Assembly (NCBI GenBank): GCA_963665265.2
Contig: OY762224.2
Coordinates: forward strand, 3,038,001-3,102,000
DNA: 64,000 nucleotides
Reading direction: 5' to 3'
Source: CAXXHQ01 sp963665265
Lineage (GTDB): Bacteria; Planctomycetota; Planctomycetia; Pirellulales; Thermoguttaceae
Under the pieces are notes generated by a model. That model was not told the DNA's origin. It ran no database searches and saw nothing but the letters and a program-made list of their open reading frames with translations. Position 1 is the stretch's first letter; each line of letters begins with the position of its first letter. Position numbers and translations under genes: made by a program. Positions 6,619 to 15,500 of this stretch are shown here, piece after piece.

Positions 6619-8964
6619 ATGACGTTCCGAAAAGCGGTATTTTCGATGTGCGCCGTTATGGTCGCATCGTTGATCGGCGCGGTCTCGTTTGCGCAACAGG
6701 AGGCCAAGCCGACGAAAGAAGCTCCGAAGAAGTCGGAAAAGCAAGAGTCGGCGAAACAGGCAGAATCGCCGAAAAAAGAGATCACTGCGAAGAAAGACGA
6801 GAAGAAGGAAGAGGTTAAAAAGGCGGCGAAGAAAAGCGGCCCGGCGCTCGGATCGGATGCGGGAATCGAGGCGAAGGTTTCCGAACTTCTGAAGCAAATG
6901 ACGCTTGAAGAGAAAATCGGCCAAATGACGCAAGTCGATTCGGCCGCTATCAAAGACAAAGGCGACGTAGCGAAGTATTTTCTCGGCTCGGTTCTGAGCG
7001 GCGGCGAATCGGATCCCAAGGACAATTCGCCGTTTGAATGGACGAAATCGGTTCGCGAGTTTGAAGAGGCCGCGCTGAAGACGCGGTTGAAGATTCCGTT
7101 GCTTTACGGGATCGACGCGGTGCATGGTCATAATAACGTCGAAGGCGCGACGATTTTCCCGCACAACATCGGATTGGGCGCGACCCGCAACGCAGAGCTC
7201 GTTGAAAAGGCGGCTCGTTGCGTCGCCAACGAGGTCAAAGTTACCGGAATTCAATGGAGCTTCGCTCCGTGTTTGGCCGTCGCGCTTGACGAACGTTGGG
7301 GACGCACTTACGAGAGTTTCGGCGAATCGCCTGAACTGGCGAAGAGTCTCGGCGAAGCCTACGTTCGCGGGTTGCAAGGAAAGTTCATTGACGGTCCCGG
7401 CTCGGTCGTCGCCTGCGCCAAGCACTACATGGGGGACGGCGGAACGACCGGCGGCGTCGATCAAGGCGACACGAAATGCGACGAAGCGACGCTGCGTAAA
7501 ATTCATTTGCCCGGCTACGAAGCGGCCGTCAAGGCGAACGTCGGAACGATTATGGTTTCGTACAGCAGTTGGAACGGCGAGAAGATGCACGGTCAAAAGC
7601 ATCTTTTGACGGACGTGCTGAAAGGCGAACTCGCCTTCAAGGGATTTTTGGTTTCGGACTGGGCGGCGATTGACCAACTCTCGCCCGATTTTAAAGCTTG
7701 CATCGAGAAGTCGATCAACGCGGGAATTGATATGGCGATGATTCCCAACGGTCCGGACAAAAAGAACAACTACGTCGAGTTCATCTCCGACCTGAAAGCA
7801 TTGGTCGAGGCTGACAAGGTTCCGATGTCGCGGATCGATGACGCGGTAACGCGCATCCTTCGCGTGAAATACGCCTTCGGCACGTTCCATCACCCGATCA
7901 CGGCTCCGGTTCCCGATAAGAAGATTACGCCGGAGGAGCTTGCGGAGGAGGCCGCCAAGGACGACGAGAAAGCCGTTGAAAAGAAGGTTGACGTACTCGT
8001 TGCAAAAAAACCGGAGGCCGAGACGGCGAAGAAAGAAGCGCCTAAGTCGGAGAAGCCGGCGGCGATTCCCGCGACCACGATGAAACCGGTCGCGAAAAAA
8101 TTGGACTCGCCGACGGCGAAGGAAATGAAGCCGGACGCAAAGGCGGAAGAGAAGAAGATCGACAAAATTGAGGTTAAGACTGACGCGAAAAAAGACGCGG
8201 CCGTCGCTAAGGCGGACGAAGAGCTTGCAGAAAAGCCCAAGGAGCCGAAATTCTCGGATCCGGGCAAGACGGCGTTGTACGCTTTGCGGACGATTGGTGC
8301 CGGCGAGAATCGCAAGGTTGCGCGTGAGTGCGTTCATCAATCGGTCGTTTTGTTGAAGAACGAGAAAAACACGCTTCCTCTGTCGAAACAGTTGAAAAAG
8401 GTGTATGTGGTCGGCAAGGCCGGCGACGATCTTGGAATTCAATGCGGCGGCTGGACGATCACTTGGCAAGGAAAGCCGGGCGACGCGATTAAGAACGGCA
8501 CGACAATTTACGGCGCGGTCAGAAACGCGGTCAGTTCGTCGACGTTAGTGATCTATTCGCCCGACGGCAACGATCTGGAGGGAGCCGAGGCAGTTGTGGT
8601 CGTGGTGGGCGAACAGCCTTACGCTGAAATGAAGGGGGATCGGAAAGATTTGACGCTATCGAAAGCAGACGTGGCGTTGATCCGTAAGGCGAAGGCCGCG
8701 GGCGTTCCGACCACGGTCGTTCTTCTTTCCGGTCGACCGTTGATCATCAACGAAGCTCTGGAATCGTGCGACGCCTTCGTCGCCGCGTGGTTGCCGGGGA
8801 CTGAAGGGCAAGGCGTGGGGGACGTGCTGTTCGGCGATTACAAGCCGACTGGCAAGCTTCCTTGCACTTGGCCGAAATCGATGGATCAAATTCCGATCAA
8901 CGTGGGGGACAAGAACGCGGAGAAGGCGTTGTTCCCTTACGGATTTGGATTGAGCTATAAGTAA
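6619..8964 (+). CDS. Secreted glycoside hydrolase family 3 (beta-glucosidase-like)
   Basis: This 781-residue enzyme probably removes terminal beta-linked glucose or xylose outside the cytoplasm. A signal peptide (about 1-26, ending SFAQQ) is followed by a Lys/Glu-rich tail to about 75. The GH3 barrel then starts with EAKVSELLKQMTLEEKIGQM; AKHYMGDGGTTGG and SDW with nucleophile D347 are present. Between the barrel and the alpha/beta sandwich is a ~110-residue insert (about 433-544) of Lys, Glu, Ala and Pro. The second domain resumes near RECVHQSVVLLKNE and ends with FPYGFGLSYK, the usual GH3 C-terminus. The two charged segments look disordered and are not part of the fold. Start ATG 6619 follows GAGGG. 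A terminator follows at 9009. Confidence 0.92.
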   Translation: MTFRKAVFSMCAVMVASLIGAVSFAQQEAKPTKEAPKKSEKQESAKQAESPKKEITAKKDEKKEEVKKAAKKSGPALGSDAGIEAKVSELLKQMTLEEKIGQMTQVDSAAIKDKGDVAKYFLGSVLSGGESDPKDNSPFEWTKSVREFEEAALKTRLKIPLLYGIDAVHGHNNVEGATIFPHNIGLGATRNAELVEKAARCVANEVKVTGIQWSFAPCLAVALDERWGRTYESFGESPELAKSLGEAYVRGLQGKFIDGPGSVVACAKHYMGDGGTTGGVDQGDTKCDEATLRKIHLPGYEAAVKANVGTIMVSYSSWNGEKMHGQKHLLTDVLKGELAFKGFLVSDWAAIDQLSPDFKACIEKSINAGIDMAMIPNGPDKKNNYVEFISDLKALVEADKVPMSRIDDAVTRILRVKYAFGTFHHPITAPVPDKKITPEELAEEAAKDDEKAVEKKVDVLVAKKPEAETAKKEAPKSEKPAAIPATTMKPVAKKLDSPTAKEMKPDAKAEEKKIDKIEVKTDAKKDAAVAKADEELAEKPKEPKFSDPGKTALYALRTIGAGENRKVARECVHQSVVLLKNEKNTLPLSKQLKKVYVVGKAGDDLGIQCGGWTITWQGKPGDAIKNGTTIYGAVRNAVSSSTLVIYSPDGNDLEGAEAVVVVVGEQPYAEMKGDRKDLTLSKADVALIRKAKAAGVPTTVVLLSGRPLIINEALESCDAFVAAWLPGTEGQGVGDVLFGDYKPTGKLPCTWPKSMDQIPINVGDKNAEKALFPYGFGLSYK

Positions 8965-9008
8965 GATCGCTCGTCGCTGCTCAGCGCCGCAGTGGTTTTA
9001 GAACCGAA

Positions 9009-9049
9009 AACGCTCGATGCGTCATATTCGCGTCGGGCGTTATTTTTTT
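9009..9049 (+). terminator. Rho-independent terminator of the GH3 gene
   Basis: AACGCTCGATGCG (9009-9021) pairs, with G-U wobbles, to CGCGTCGGGCGTT (9029-9041) and is followed by seven T residues at 9043-9049. It lies 45 bases after the GH3 stop. The opposing exporter gene ends just beyond it. Confidence 0.75.
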
Positions 9050-9081
9050 GAGTCTTCGTCGCGCGAGGAGAAATTCTCGCG

Positions 9082-10308
9082 TTAGCTTTTCCAAAAACGC
9101 CAAGCGATTGCGGCGCTCAACGCTTGCACGGCGACGACGATAACGGCGCAACCTGTCCAGCCGGCTTGTTTCCAAACGAAGCCGGGCAAAATCGAGCCGA
9201 CGCATCCGCCGAAATAATAGAAGGCGACGTAGAGGCCGGAGGCCGAGGAGCGGGCTTTTCCCGCGACTTTGCCCACGTAGCTTGAAGCGGTCGCTTGGCA
9301 GGCGAAGGCGCCAGACGCGACGACGGCCAAGCCGGCGATGATGATCGGCGTTTGCGGCACGAGGGTTAGCAACATACCGCCGGCGGTAACGGAGGCGGCG
9401 CCGGCCAAGGCGACACGACTTCCGACGCGGTCTAAAATCTTTCCGGCGATCGGCGTGACGGCCGCTCCGACAAGATAGACGGCGAAAATGGAGGCCAACG
9501 CCACTGGTCCCAGGTTGAACGGCTTGTCGGCAAGGTAATAGTTGACGTAGGTAAAAGCGGCGACCAGCGAAAACAAAACGTTGAAACCGGCAGCGTAGAC
9601 TGCCAAGAGCTGCGGATTCTTCAAATGAGCGGGCAACGTTCGCAGCGAAGCACCTAAATTTCGCTGTCGAACGAATTGCGTCGAGCGAGGTAGGAACTTC
9701 CAAGTAGCCAATCCTCCGGCAAGCGTGGCGGCTCCAAGCACGACGAACGACATTCGCCAACCGGCGACGGAAGCGACGAGGCCGGTCATCATGCGGCCGG
9801 CGAAACCGCCGACGATAGTGCCTGAAATATAGGTGGACATTGTTGAGCCGACGCAGTTTGCAGGAGCCTCTTCGCTGATATAGGCCATGGCGACGGCGAT
9901 GATGCCGGGAGTAAAAACGCCTTGCCAGAAGCGCCAGAAGACTACTTGTTCGAGATTGGCGGAAGTGGCGGCTAAGAAGGTCGGAACGGCAAGGCCGATC
10001 ATTGCGGCGACTATCACTCGTTTTCGGCCGATGGCGTCGGCGAAGGACCCGATCCAGGGCGCTGCCAGCGAAACGGCCAATACAGTGGCGCCCACGGTCA
10101 AACTGGCCGCCAATTCCGAGACGTGAAACATAGCCCGAAACTGGGGCAAAAGGGGCTGCGTGGCGTAAAGTCCGACGAAGGTGCAAAAGCCGGTGATAAA
10201 AAGGGCGATCATCGGCCCGGTCTTCCGCAAATCAGCGCGATTCACGCCTTTCGCATTCATTTCCGCCCATTTTTCGACGGTGACGGCGGCGGCAGTCTTT
10301 GAGTTCAT
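9082..10308 (-). CDS. MFS transporter, YnfM-like exporter
   Basis: This 408-residue inner-membrane protein has the twelve-helix pattern of the major facilitator superfamily. The first helix reads IALFITGFCTFVGLYATQ and the loop between helices 2 and 3 carries FADAIGRKR, the family's DRxGRR-type motif. The overall order resembles YnfM/arabinose-efflux exporters of bacteria. The start is taken at the ATG at 10308 (MNSKTAAA), with GGAG upstream; an upstream ATG gives a 17-residue Ser/Pro/Arg-rich extension unlike a transporter. It is divergent from a LysR regulator 180 bases away, the usual arrangement for a LysR-controlled exporter. Its substrate is unknown. Confidence 0.88.
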   Translation of the reverse strand: MNSKTAAAVTVEKWAEMNAKGVNRADLRKTGPMIALFITGFCTFVGLYATQPLLPQFRAMFHVSELAASLTVGATVLAVSLAAPWIGSFADAIGRKRVIVAAMIGLAVPTFLAATSANLEQVVFWRFWQGVFTPGIIAVAMAYISEEAPANCVGSTMSTYISGTIVGGFAGRMMTGLVASVAGWRMSFVVLGAATLAGGLATWKFLPRSTQFVRQRNLGASLRTLPAHLKNPQLLAVYAAGFNVLFSLVAAFTYVNYYLADKPFNLGPVALASIFAVYLVGAAVTPIAGKILDRVGSRVALAGAASVTAGGMLLTLVPQTPIIIAGLAVVASGAFACQATASSYVGKVAGKARSSASGLYVAFYYFGGCVGSILPGFVWKQAGWTGCAVIVVAVQALSAAIAWRFWKS

Positions 10309-10488
10309 GCTCGGTAATCTCCAAGACGACGGGTGAATGAGCGAAGGTCGTCTTATCAATCGTAGCCGAGCGGGGCTAGTACGTCCAATATATTATAATT
10401 GCATCATTGATATATTTAAAGTATTATTGATTGGGATGCGGAACGCCCGCGATATTTCAATCTATTCCTTGATATTTGGTTCTGAACG
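10309..10488. promoter_or_regulatory. Divergent promoter/operator between MFS gene and LysR gene
   Basis: The 180-base gap is notably A/T-rich between 10385 and 10480. ATTGAT occurs at 10406-10411 and again at 10426-10431, 20 bases apart (two helical turns), and TTGATAT recurs near 10469. LysR proteins usually bind such repeated sites with a T-N11-A core in divergent gaps. TATAAT is at 10394-10399. The assignment to LysR is inference from position and repeats. Confidence 0.45.
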
Positions 10489-11397
10489 ATGGAACTACGT
10501 CATCTTCGCTATTTCACGGCAGTGGCCGAGAGGCTGCATTTTGGTCGTGCGGCCGAGGCGTTGGGGATTGCCCAACCGCCGTTGAGTCAACAGATACAAG
10601 CTTTGGAAGAGGAGATCGGCGTTAAACTCTTCTCACGATCGAAACGGCATGTCGAGTTGACGGCTGCCGGGGCGGCTTTTTTTGTTGAAGCGAAAAAGAC
10701 GCTGGAGCAGGCGGAACGAGCGACGCTTGCCGCGCAGCGAGCCGCGCGAGGCGAGACGGGGCACTTGGTCATCGGGTTCGTTAGTTCGGCGGTTTACGGC
10801 GAGTTTCCCGACGTCTTACGAATGATGCGATCACGGTTTCCCGACGTTTCGTTGACGTTGCGAGATTTGGCGAGCGAGGAGCAAGTCGAGGCGGTTCAAT
10901 CGCATCAGATCGACGTAGGTTTTGTGCGACCGCCGGTGGTCGGCGCCGAATCGCTCGACATGCAAATCGTTTGGCGCGAGCCGTTCGTCGTCGCATTGCC
11001 GCAGAATCACCGGTTAGCGAAGCGGAAGCGAATTTCGGCTGAGATGTTGGCCGACGAACCGTTTTTGCAAGTGCCGCGAAAATACGGCCCCGGTTTGTAC
11101 GATCAGGTGTCGAGTCTTTGCGCCCAAGCGGGTTTCGCCCCACGAATCGTACAAGAGGCGCTCGACACGCAAACGCTCGTCAGTCTTGTGGCGGGCGGAA
11201 TGGGGGTTTCGTTGTTGCCCGGCTCGATGCAAAAACTGCGACGCAAAGGAGTGGCCTATCGTCCGTTCACAAAGCCGGAGCCGATGACCGACTTAGCCGT
11301 TCTATGGCGACCGGGCGACGAATCGCCCGCGTTAAAGTCGTTCTTGAAGATCGTCTGGCGGCTGGCGAAAGCCGGCGGCGGCGAGAAGACGGCGTAA
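10489..11397 (+). CDS. LysR-family transcriptional regulator
   Basis: This 302-residue DNA-binding regulator begins with the winged helix-turn-helix (about 1-60: MELRHLRYFTAVAE, FGRAAEALGIAQPPLSQQI, LEEEIGVKLFSR). A periplasmic-binding-like effector domain follows from about 90 to 295. The sequence resembles the BenM/CatM/AlsR branch. It probably controls the divergent exporter and itself from the shared 180-base gap. Its inducer is unknown. The gene converges with the phosphotriesterase-family gene, with 15 bases between stops and no clear terminator. Confidence 0.93.
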   Translation: MELRHLRYFTAVAERLHFGRAAEALGIAQPPLSQQIQALEEEIGVKLFSRSKRHVELTAAGAAFFVEAKKTLEQAERATLAAQRAARGETGHLVIGFVSSAVYGEFPDVLRMMRSRFPDVSLTLRDLASEEQVEAVQSHQIDVGFVRPPVVGAESLDMQIVWREPFVVALPQNHRLAKRKRISAEMLADEPFLQVPRKYGPGLYDQVSSLCAQAGFAPRIVQEALDTQTLVSLVAGGMGVSLLPGSMQKLRRKGVAYRPFTKPEPMTDLAVLWRPGDESPALKSFLKIVWRLAKAGGGEKTA

Positions 11398-11412
11398 ACC
11401 GCTGTCTAATTC

Positions 11413-12399
11413 TTATTGCAGCACTTTTCGGAAGGCCAAGGCGTCGGCCGGATTGCGCGTCATAAAGGCGTCGATCGGTTCAGTCGTTAGACCGGCGCGG
11501 CGCAGCTTGACCAAGAAGACGTTACCGAGGTAGGTGATGCCCGGTCCGCCGCCGTACGATTTCCACATCGAACGTCGGCCCATGTTCATGCCGAGCAAAA
11601 TTTGTCGGCCATATCCGTCTTCTAAAAGACGACGAACGATCTGGATGATCTCCTGGTCCGTATGCAGATGGACCCGGGAAATGCCGTCGTAGATGATATA
11701 GGCGCCGGTGTCGGCGACGTCTTCGTGCAGATAGAGGTCCAAATTCCGATCTAAATGCGAGAGCATGAGGGAGGTCGGATGCACGCCGAGCTTGTCAAAT
11801 AACGCGATTTGTTCAATCGCGCAGGTACCCATTTCGCAATGCGTGAGAATCGGGGCGCCGGTGGCGAGGTGGGCGGCGGCCACGGCCTCGGCAATTTTCT
11901 TAGTGTTTTCGTCGATGACGTGATAATCGCTGGCGAACTTGATGACGCCCGCTTTCACGTCGGTTCGTTCGACGACGCTTGAGCCGGCGTAAATTGCCAT
12001 TCCTTCGGTAATTTCGGAAATCATTCGCTCGGCCAGCTTATCGCTCGGCTCTTGAAAGCGAAAATGATCGGCGTCGTAGTACGAGGCGCGGTGAAACCCG
12101 GTGGAAGCGATGACGTTTACGCCCGTTTGCTCGGAGACGGCCTTCTGCAATTTCGGCGCTCGCTCGGAGCCGATCGCCTGGGCGTCGACGATGGTTCGGC
12201 CGTCATTTGCGCGAAATTCTCGCAATTCGGCGGCGGTTTTATCGAAATCATCGAGACGAATGTCCGAATCGGTTTCAGAACCTTTACCGGGCAAAATGAA
12301 GGTGTGCTCGTGGCAATGCGCGAAGCCGACTTCCTGAGCGGGAATATCTCCGCAAACGGCGCGGACAAATGCGTCTCGAAGGGGGGGACGAGATGTCAC
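11413..12399 (-). CDS. Phosphotriesterase-family (amidohydrolase) metal hydrolase
   Basis: This 328-residue cytoplasmic TIM-barrel protein belongs to the PTE/PHP group. The metal ligands can be followed: H28-x-H30 in AHCHEH, the bridging lysine K154 in VIKFASD, H187 in THCEM and H215 in SHLDRN. The sixth ligand, an aspartate after the last strand in PTE (ILLxxD), is asparagine here (N272 in LLGMNMGRR). That could alter activity, since the aspartate normally activates the water. Start is GTG at 12399 with an ideal AGGAGG five bases upstream. Substrate could be a lactone, phosphoester or carboxylester; sequence alone does not say. Confidence 0.85.
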   Translation of the reverse strand: MTSRPPLRDAFVRAVCGDIPAQEVGFAHCHEHTFILPGKGSETDSDIRLDDFDKTAAELREFRANDGRTIVDAQAIGSERAPKLQKAVSEQTGVNVIASTGFHRASYYDADHFRFQEPSDKLAERMISEITEGMAIYAGSSVVERTDVKAGVIKFASDYHVIDENTKKIAEAVAAAHLATGAPILTHCEMGTCAIEQIALFDKLGVHPTSLMLSHLDRNLDLYLHEDVADTGAYIIYDGISRVHLHTDQEIIQIVRRLLEDGYGRQILLGMNMGRRSMWKSYGGGPGITYLGNVFLVKLRRAGLTTEPIDAFMTRNPADALAFRKVLQ

Positions 12400-12535
12400 G
12401 GCAACCTCCTGATGAAAGCGATGAAGGCGAAAATCAACCCTGCAATATAATCACCGCGCGGGGGGCCGTCAATCGCCCGATTTGGGCCACTCATCGCGTC
12501 AACCGCTTGGGTAGCTGGAGGGGCAAAGCGGTTGC

Positions 12536-15500
12536 TCACCGTTTTTTTGCCATTTGCCGAATCGTCGCAACGCTAACGCCGCAGAGCAGGAGCAAAAAAG
12601 CCAAGCCGGTAGGTTCGGGAACGGCCTGCGTCGTAAATTCGCTCGCCATTGTCGGCTCTTCGATAACCGCGGCGGATTCAATAGCCCCGCTTCCGCCCAG
12701 AACGAGGGAGTCTTGCACAAGACAAGCGACGGTCAGCACGGCCGAACCGGAGACGATCGTCGTTCCGCTTCCGGTAATTGCGTCGAGCGTGTGCGTTCCT
12801 CCGGCGACGGATAAAGTGGAACCTGCGGCAGTCTCGGCATCAAGCGAGGAGGGATTTTTCTCGGTCGATGAGAGAACGAGCGTTCCCGCCTTCACGTTTA
12901 GAGGACCTGTAAATGTTTCCGTGCCGGTAAGAGTGAGCACGCCCGAGCCGAGTTTCGTCATGCCGCCGACGCCGGAAAGCGAGCCGGAGAGGGTGACGGC
13001 GTAGCCGTTCGTATCGACGTTGGCGTTTCCGTTCGTACCGGTGAGAGTCATTGGTAAGGCGACGGTCGCCGCTGCGGTCAGTTTTAATATGCCGCCGCCG
13101 AAGTTGAAGATCGAATTACCTGCCGCCCCCGTAAGAGACGACGTTACGAGGGCGCCGCCCGTCAAGTGAACGACTCCGGCCGTTCCAATCGCGACGGAGT
13201 TTGCCGAAACTACTCCGTCATCGGCGATGTTGAGCGTTCCTTCGCCATATCCGCCGACGTAGAGCACGCTTCTATTCGCCCACGTGGAGCCGTTTCCAGA
13301 GACGGTGACCGTGCCGGAGGAGCCGTTCCATTCGCTAACGTAGCCTTCTGAATTTTCGACAGAGCCGCCGCTAATAATATTGAGCGTTCCCTCGCCGTAA
13401 TAACCGACGTAAAGATTATAGGCATTACCCCATTTCGATCCAGTTCCGCTAATCGTGACCGCGCCGACCGCCCCACCAGAGTAGCCGATGTATGCACATT
13501 TGTACGAATTTTCGACAAACCCTCCGGAGGTTACTTCCAGTGATCCCATACCGGAATAACCGACATAGAGAGAACCGTTATTATTCCATTGGGATCCGGT
13601 TCCGGTAACCGAAACTGCGCCAACTGATCCGCTATTGTAGCCGACGTAGCCGTACGCATTTTCAACAGATCCGCCGCAGGTAATACTCAGCGTTCCGCCG
13701 CCGGAATTACCGACGCTGAGATCACCGCTATTGTTCCATTGCGAGCCGTTTCCAGTGACGGTGACAGTGCCGACCGAGCCGCTGTAGAAGCCGACGTTAC
13801 CATTTGAATTGCTGACGAAGCCGCCGGAGGTAACGTTCAGCGAGCCCGTTCCGTAATAACCAACGTAGAGATAACCACTATAATAATATACGGAGGAGTC
13901 GCCGATATTGGCCCATCGGGAGCCATATCCAGAGACGGTGACCTCGCCCGCCGAACCACTATCGTAACCGACGCATGCGTACCCATAATAAGAATTTCCG
14001 ACGGAGCCGCCGTTCGTAATATTCAGCCGTCCCATGCCGGAAAGACCGACGTAGAGAACGCCGCTATTGTTCCATTGGGAACCGGTTCCCGACACATTAA
14101 CCGTACCGAAGGAGCCGCTTTCGTTCCCAATGGAGCCGTATGAATTTTCGACGAAACCGCCGTTCGTAACATTTAGCGTTCCGACGCCGGAGCTCCCGAC
14201 GTAAAGATTATTGGCGCTATTCCATTTTGAACCGGTTCCCGACACATTGACCGCGCCAATTGAACCGCTATTGTAGCCGACGTAGCCGGAAGTATTTCCG
14301 ACGGAGCCGCCGGAGGTAATATTCAGAGTTCCCCTGCCGGAAAGTCCGACATAGAGAGATTGGCGATTTTCCCATTTCGAGCCGGTTCCTGAGACGGAGA
14401 CCGTGCCGACCGAACCGCTATTGTAGCCGACGTAGCCGGAATAGCTTCCGACGGAGCCGCCGCTCGTAATATTCAATGATCCGACGCCGGAATAAGCGAC
14501 GTAAAGATAGCCGCTATCCTTCCATGCGGAACCGGTTCCTGAGACTGAGACCGAGCCGACCGAGCCGCGATAGTAGCCGACGTAGCCGGAAGAGGATTGC
14601 ACTGCGACGCCGTTCGAGATCGAGATTGCCCCCGTATTCACTCCCAGATAGCCGTTTGCGCTAGGGCTGCTCGCCAAATCTAAATTAATCGTTATGCCGG
14701 AGACGTTGAGAGATTGAACGAGACTTGCCGTCGAGTCGAGCGTCAAATTTAAATCGTAAACGAATCCTCGAGTATTAATAACGCCTGTTCCGCTCACTTC
14801 GGTTGAGGACGCGAAAAACGTACCGGTTGAAAGCGTTCCGCCGTTCATGGTGAGTTTCCCGGCGGTTCCGACAATAGTCGTTCCCGACACGGAAACAAAA
14901 CCGCCGTCGGCGATGCTAAGCGTTCCGGCGCCGGCATTACCGACGGAGAGACCGCCGCTATTCGTCCATACGGAACCGGAACCGGAGACGGAGACCGTGC
15001 CGGAGGAGCCGTCTTGGTAGCAGACGACGCCATCCAAATTTCCGACGGAGCCGCCGTTCGTAATATTGAGTGCGCCCGTACCATAATACCCGACGTAGAG
15101 ATATCCGTTATTATTCCACTGGGATCCGGTTCCCGAAACAGTGGCCGCGCCGACTGAGCCGCTATTGTAGCCGACATAGCCGTATAAATTTCCGACGGAG
15201 CCGCCGCTCGTAATATTGAGCGAACCGGCGCCGGAAAAACCGACGGGGAGAGCGCCGCTATTGTTCCATCTGGAGCCCGTTCCGGCGACGGAGACCGCGC
15301 CAACCGAGCCGCTAGCGGAGCCGATGTAGCAGATATAATTTCCGACGGAGCCGCCGTTCGTAATATTAAGAATGCCCGTGCCACAACGTCCCACGTAGAG
15401 ATACATACTGTTTTTCCATTGAGATCCAGTTCCGGAAACGGTAACTGAGCCGACCGAACCGCTATTGTAGCCGACGAATCCGCTCGGACATCCGACGGAG

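Noticed and set aside
6589..8469. Long (626-codon) minus-strand frame opposite the GH3 gene
   Set aside because: It is extremely rich in Arg, Leu and Phe, has no domain, and lies opposite a well-supported glycosidase; it is a codon-bias artefact.
8981..10186. 401-codon minus-strand frame overlapping the MFS gene in another frame
   Set aside because: Arg-rich nonsense composition; the MFS frame has clear transmembrane helices and motifs.
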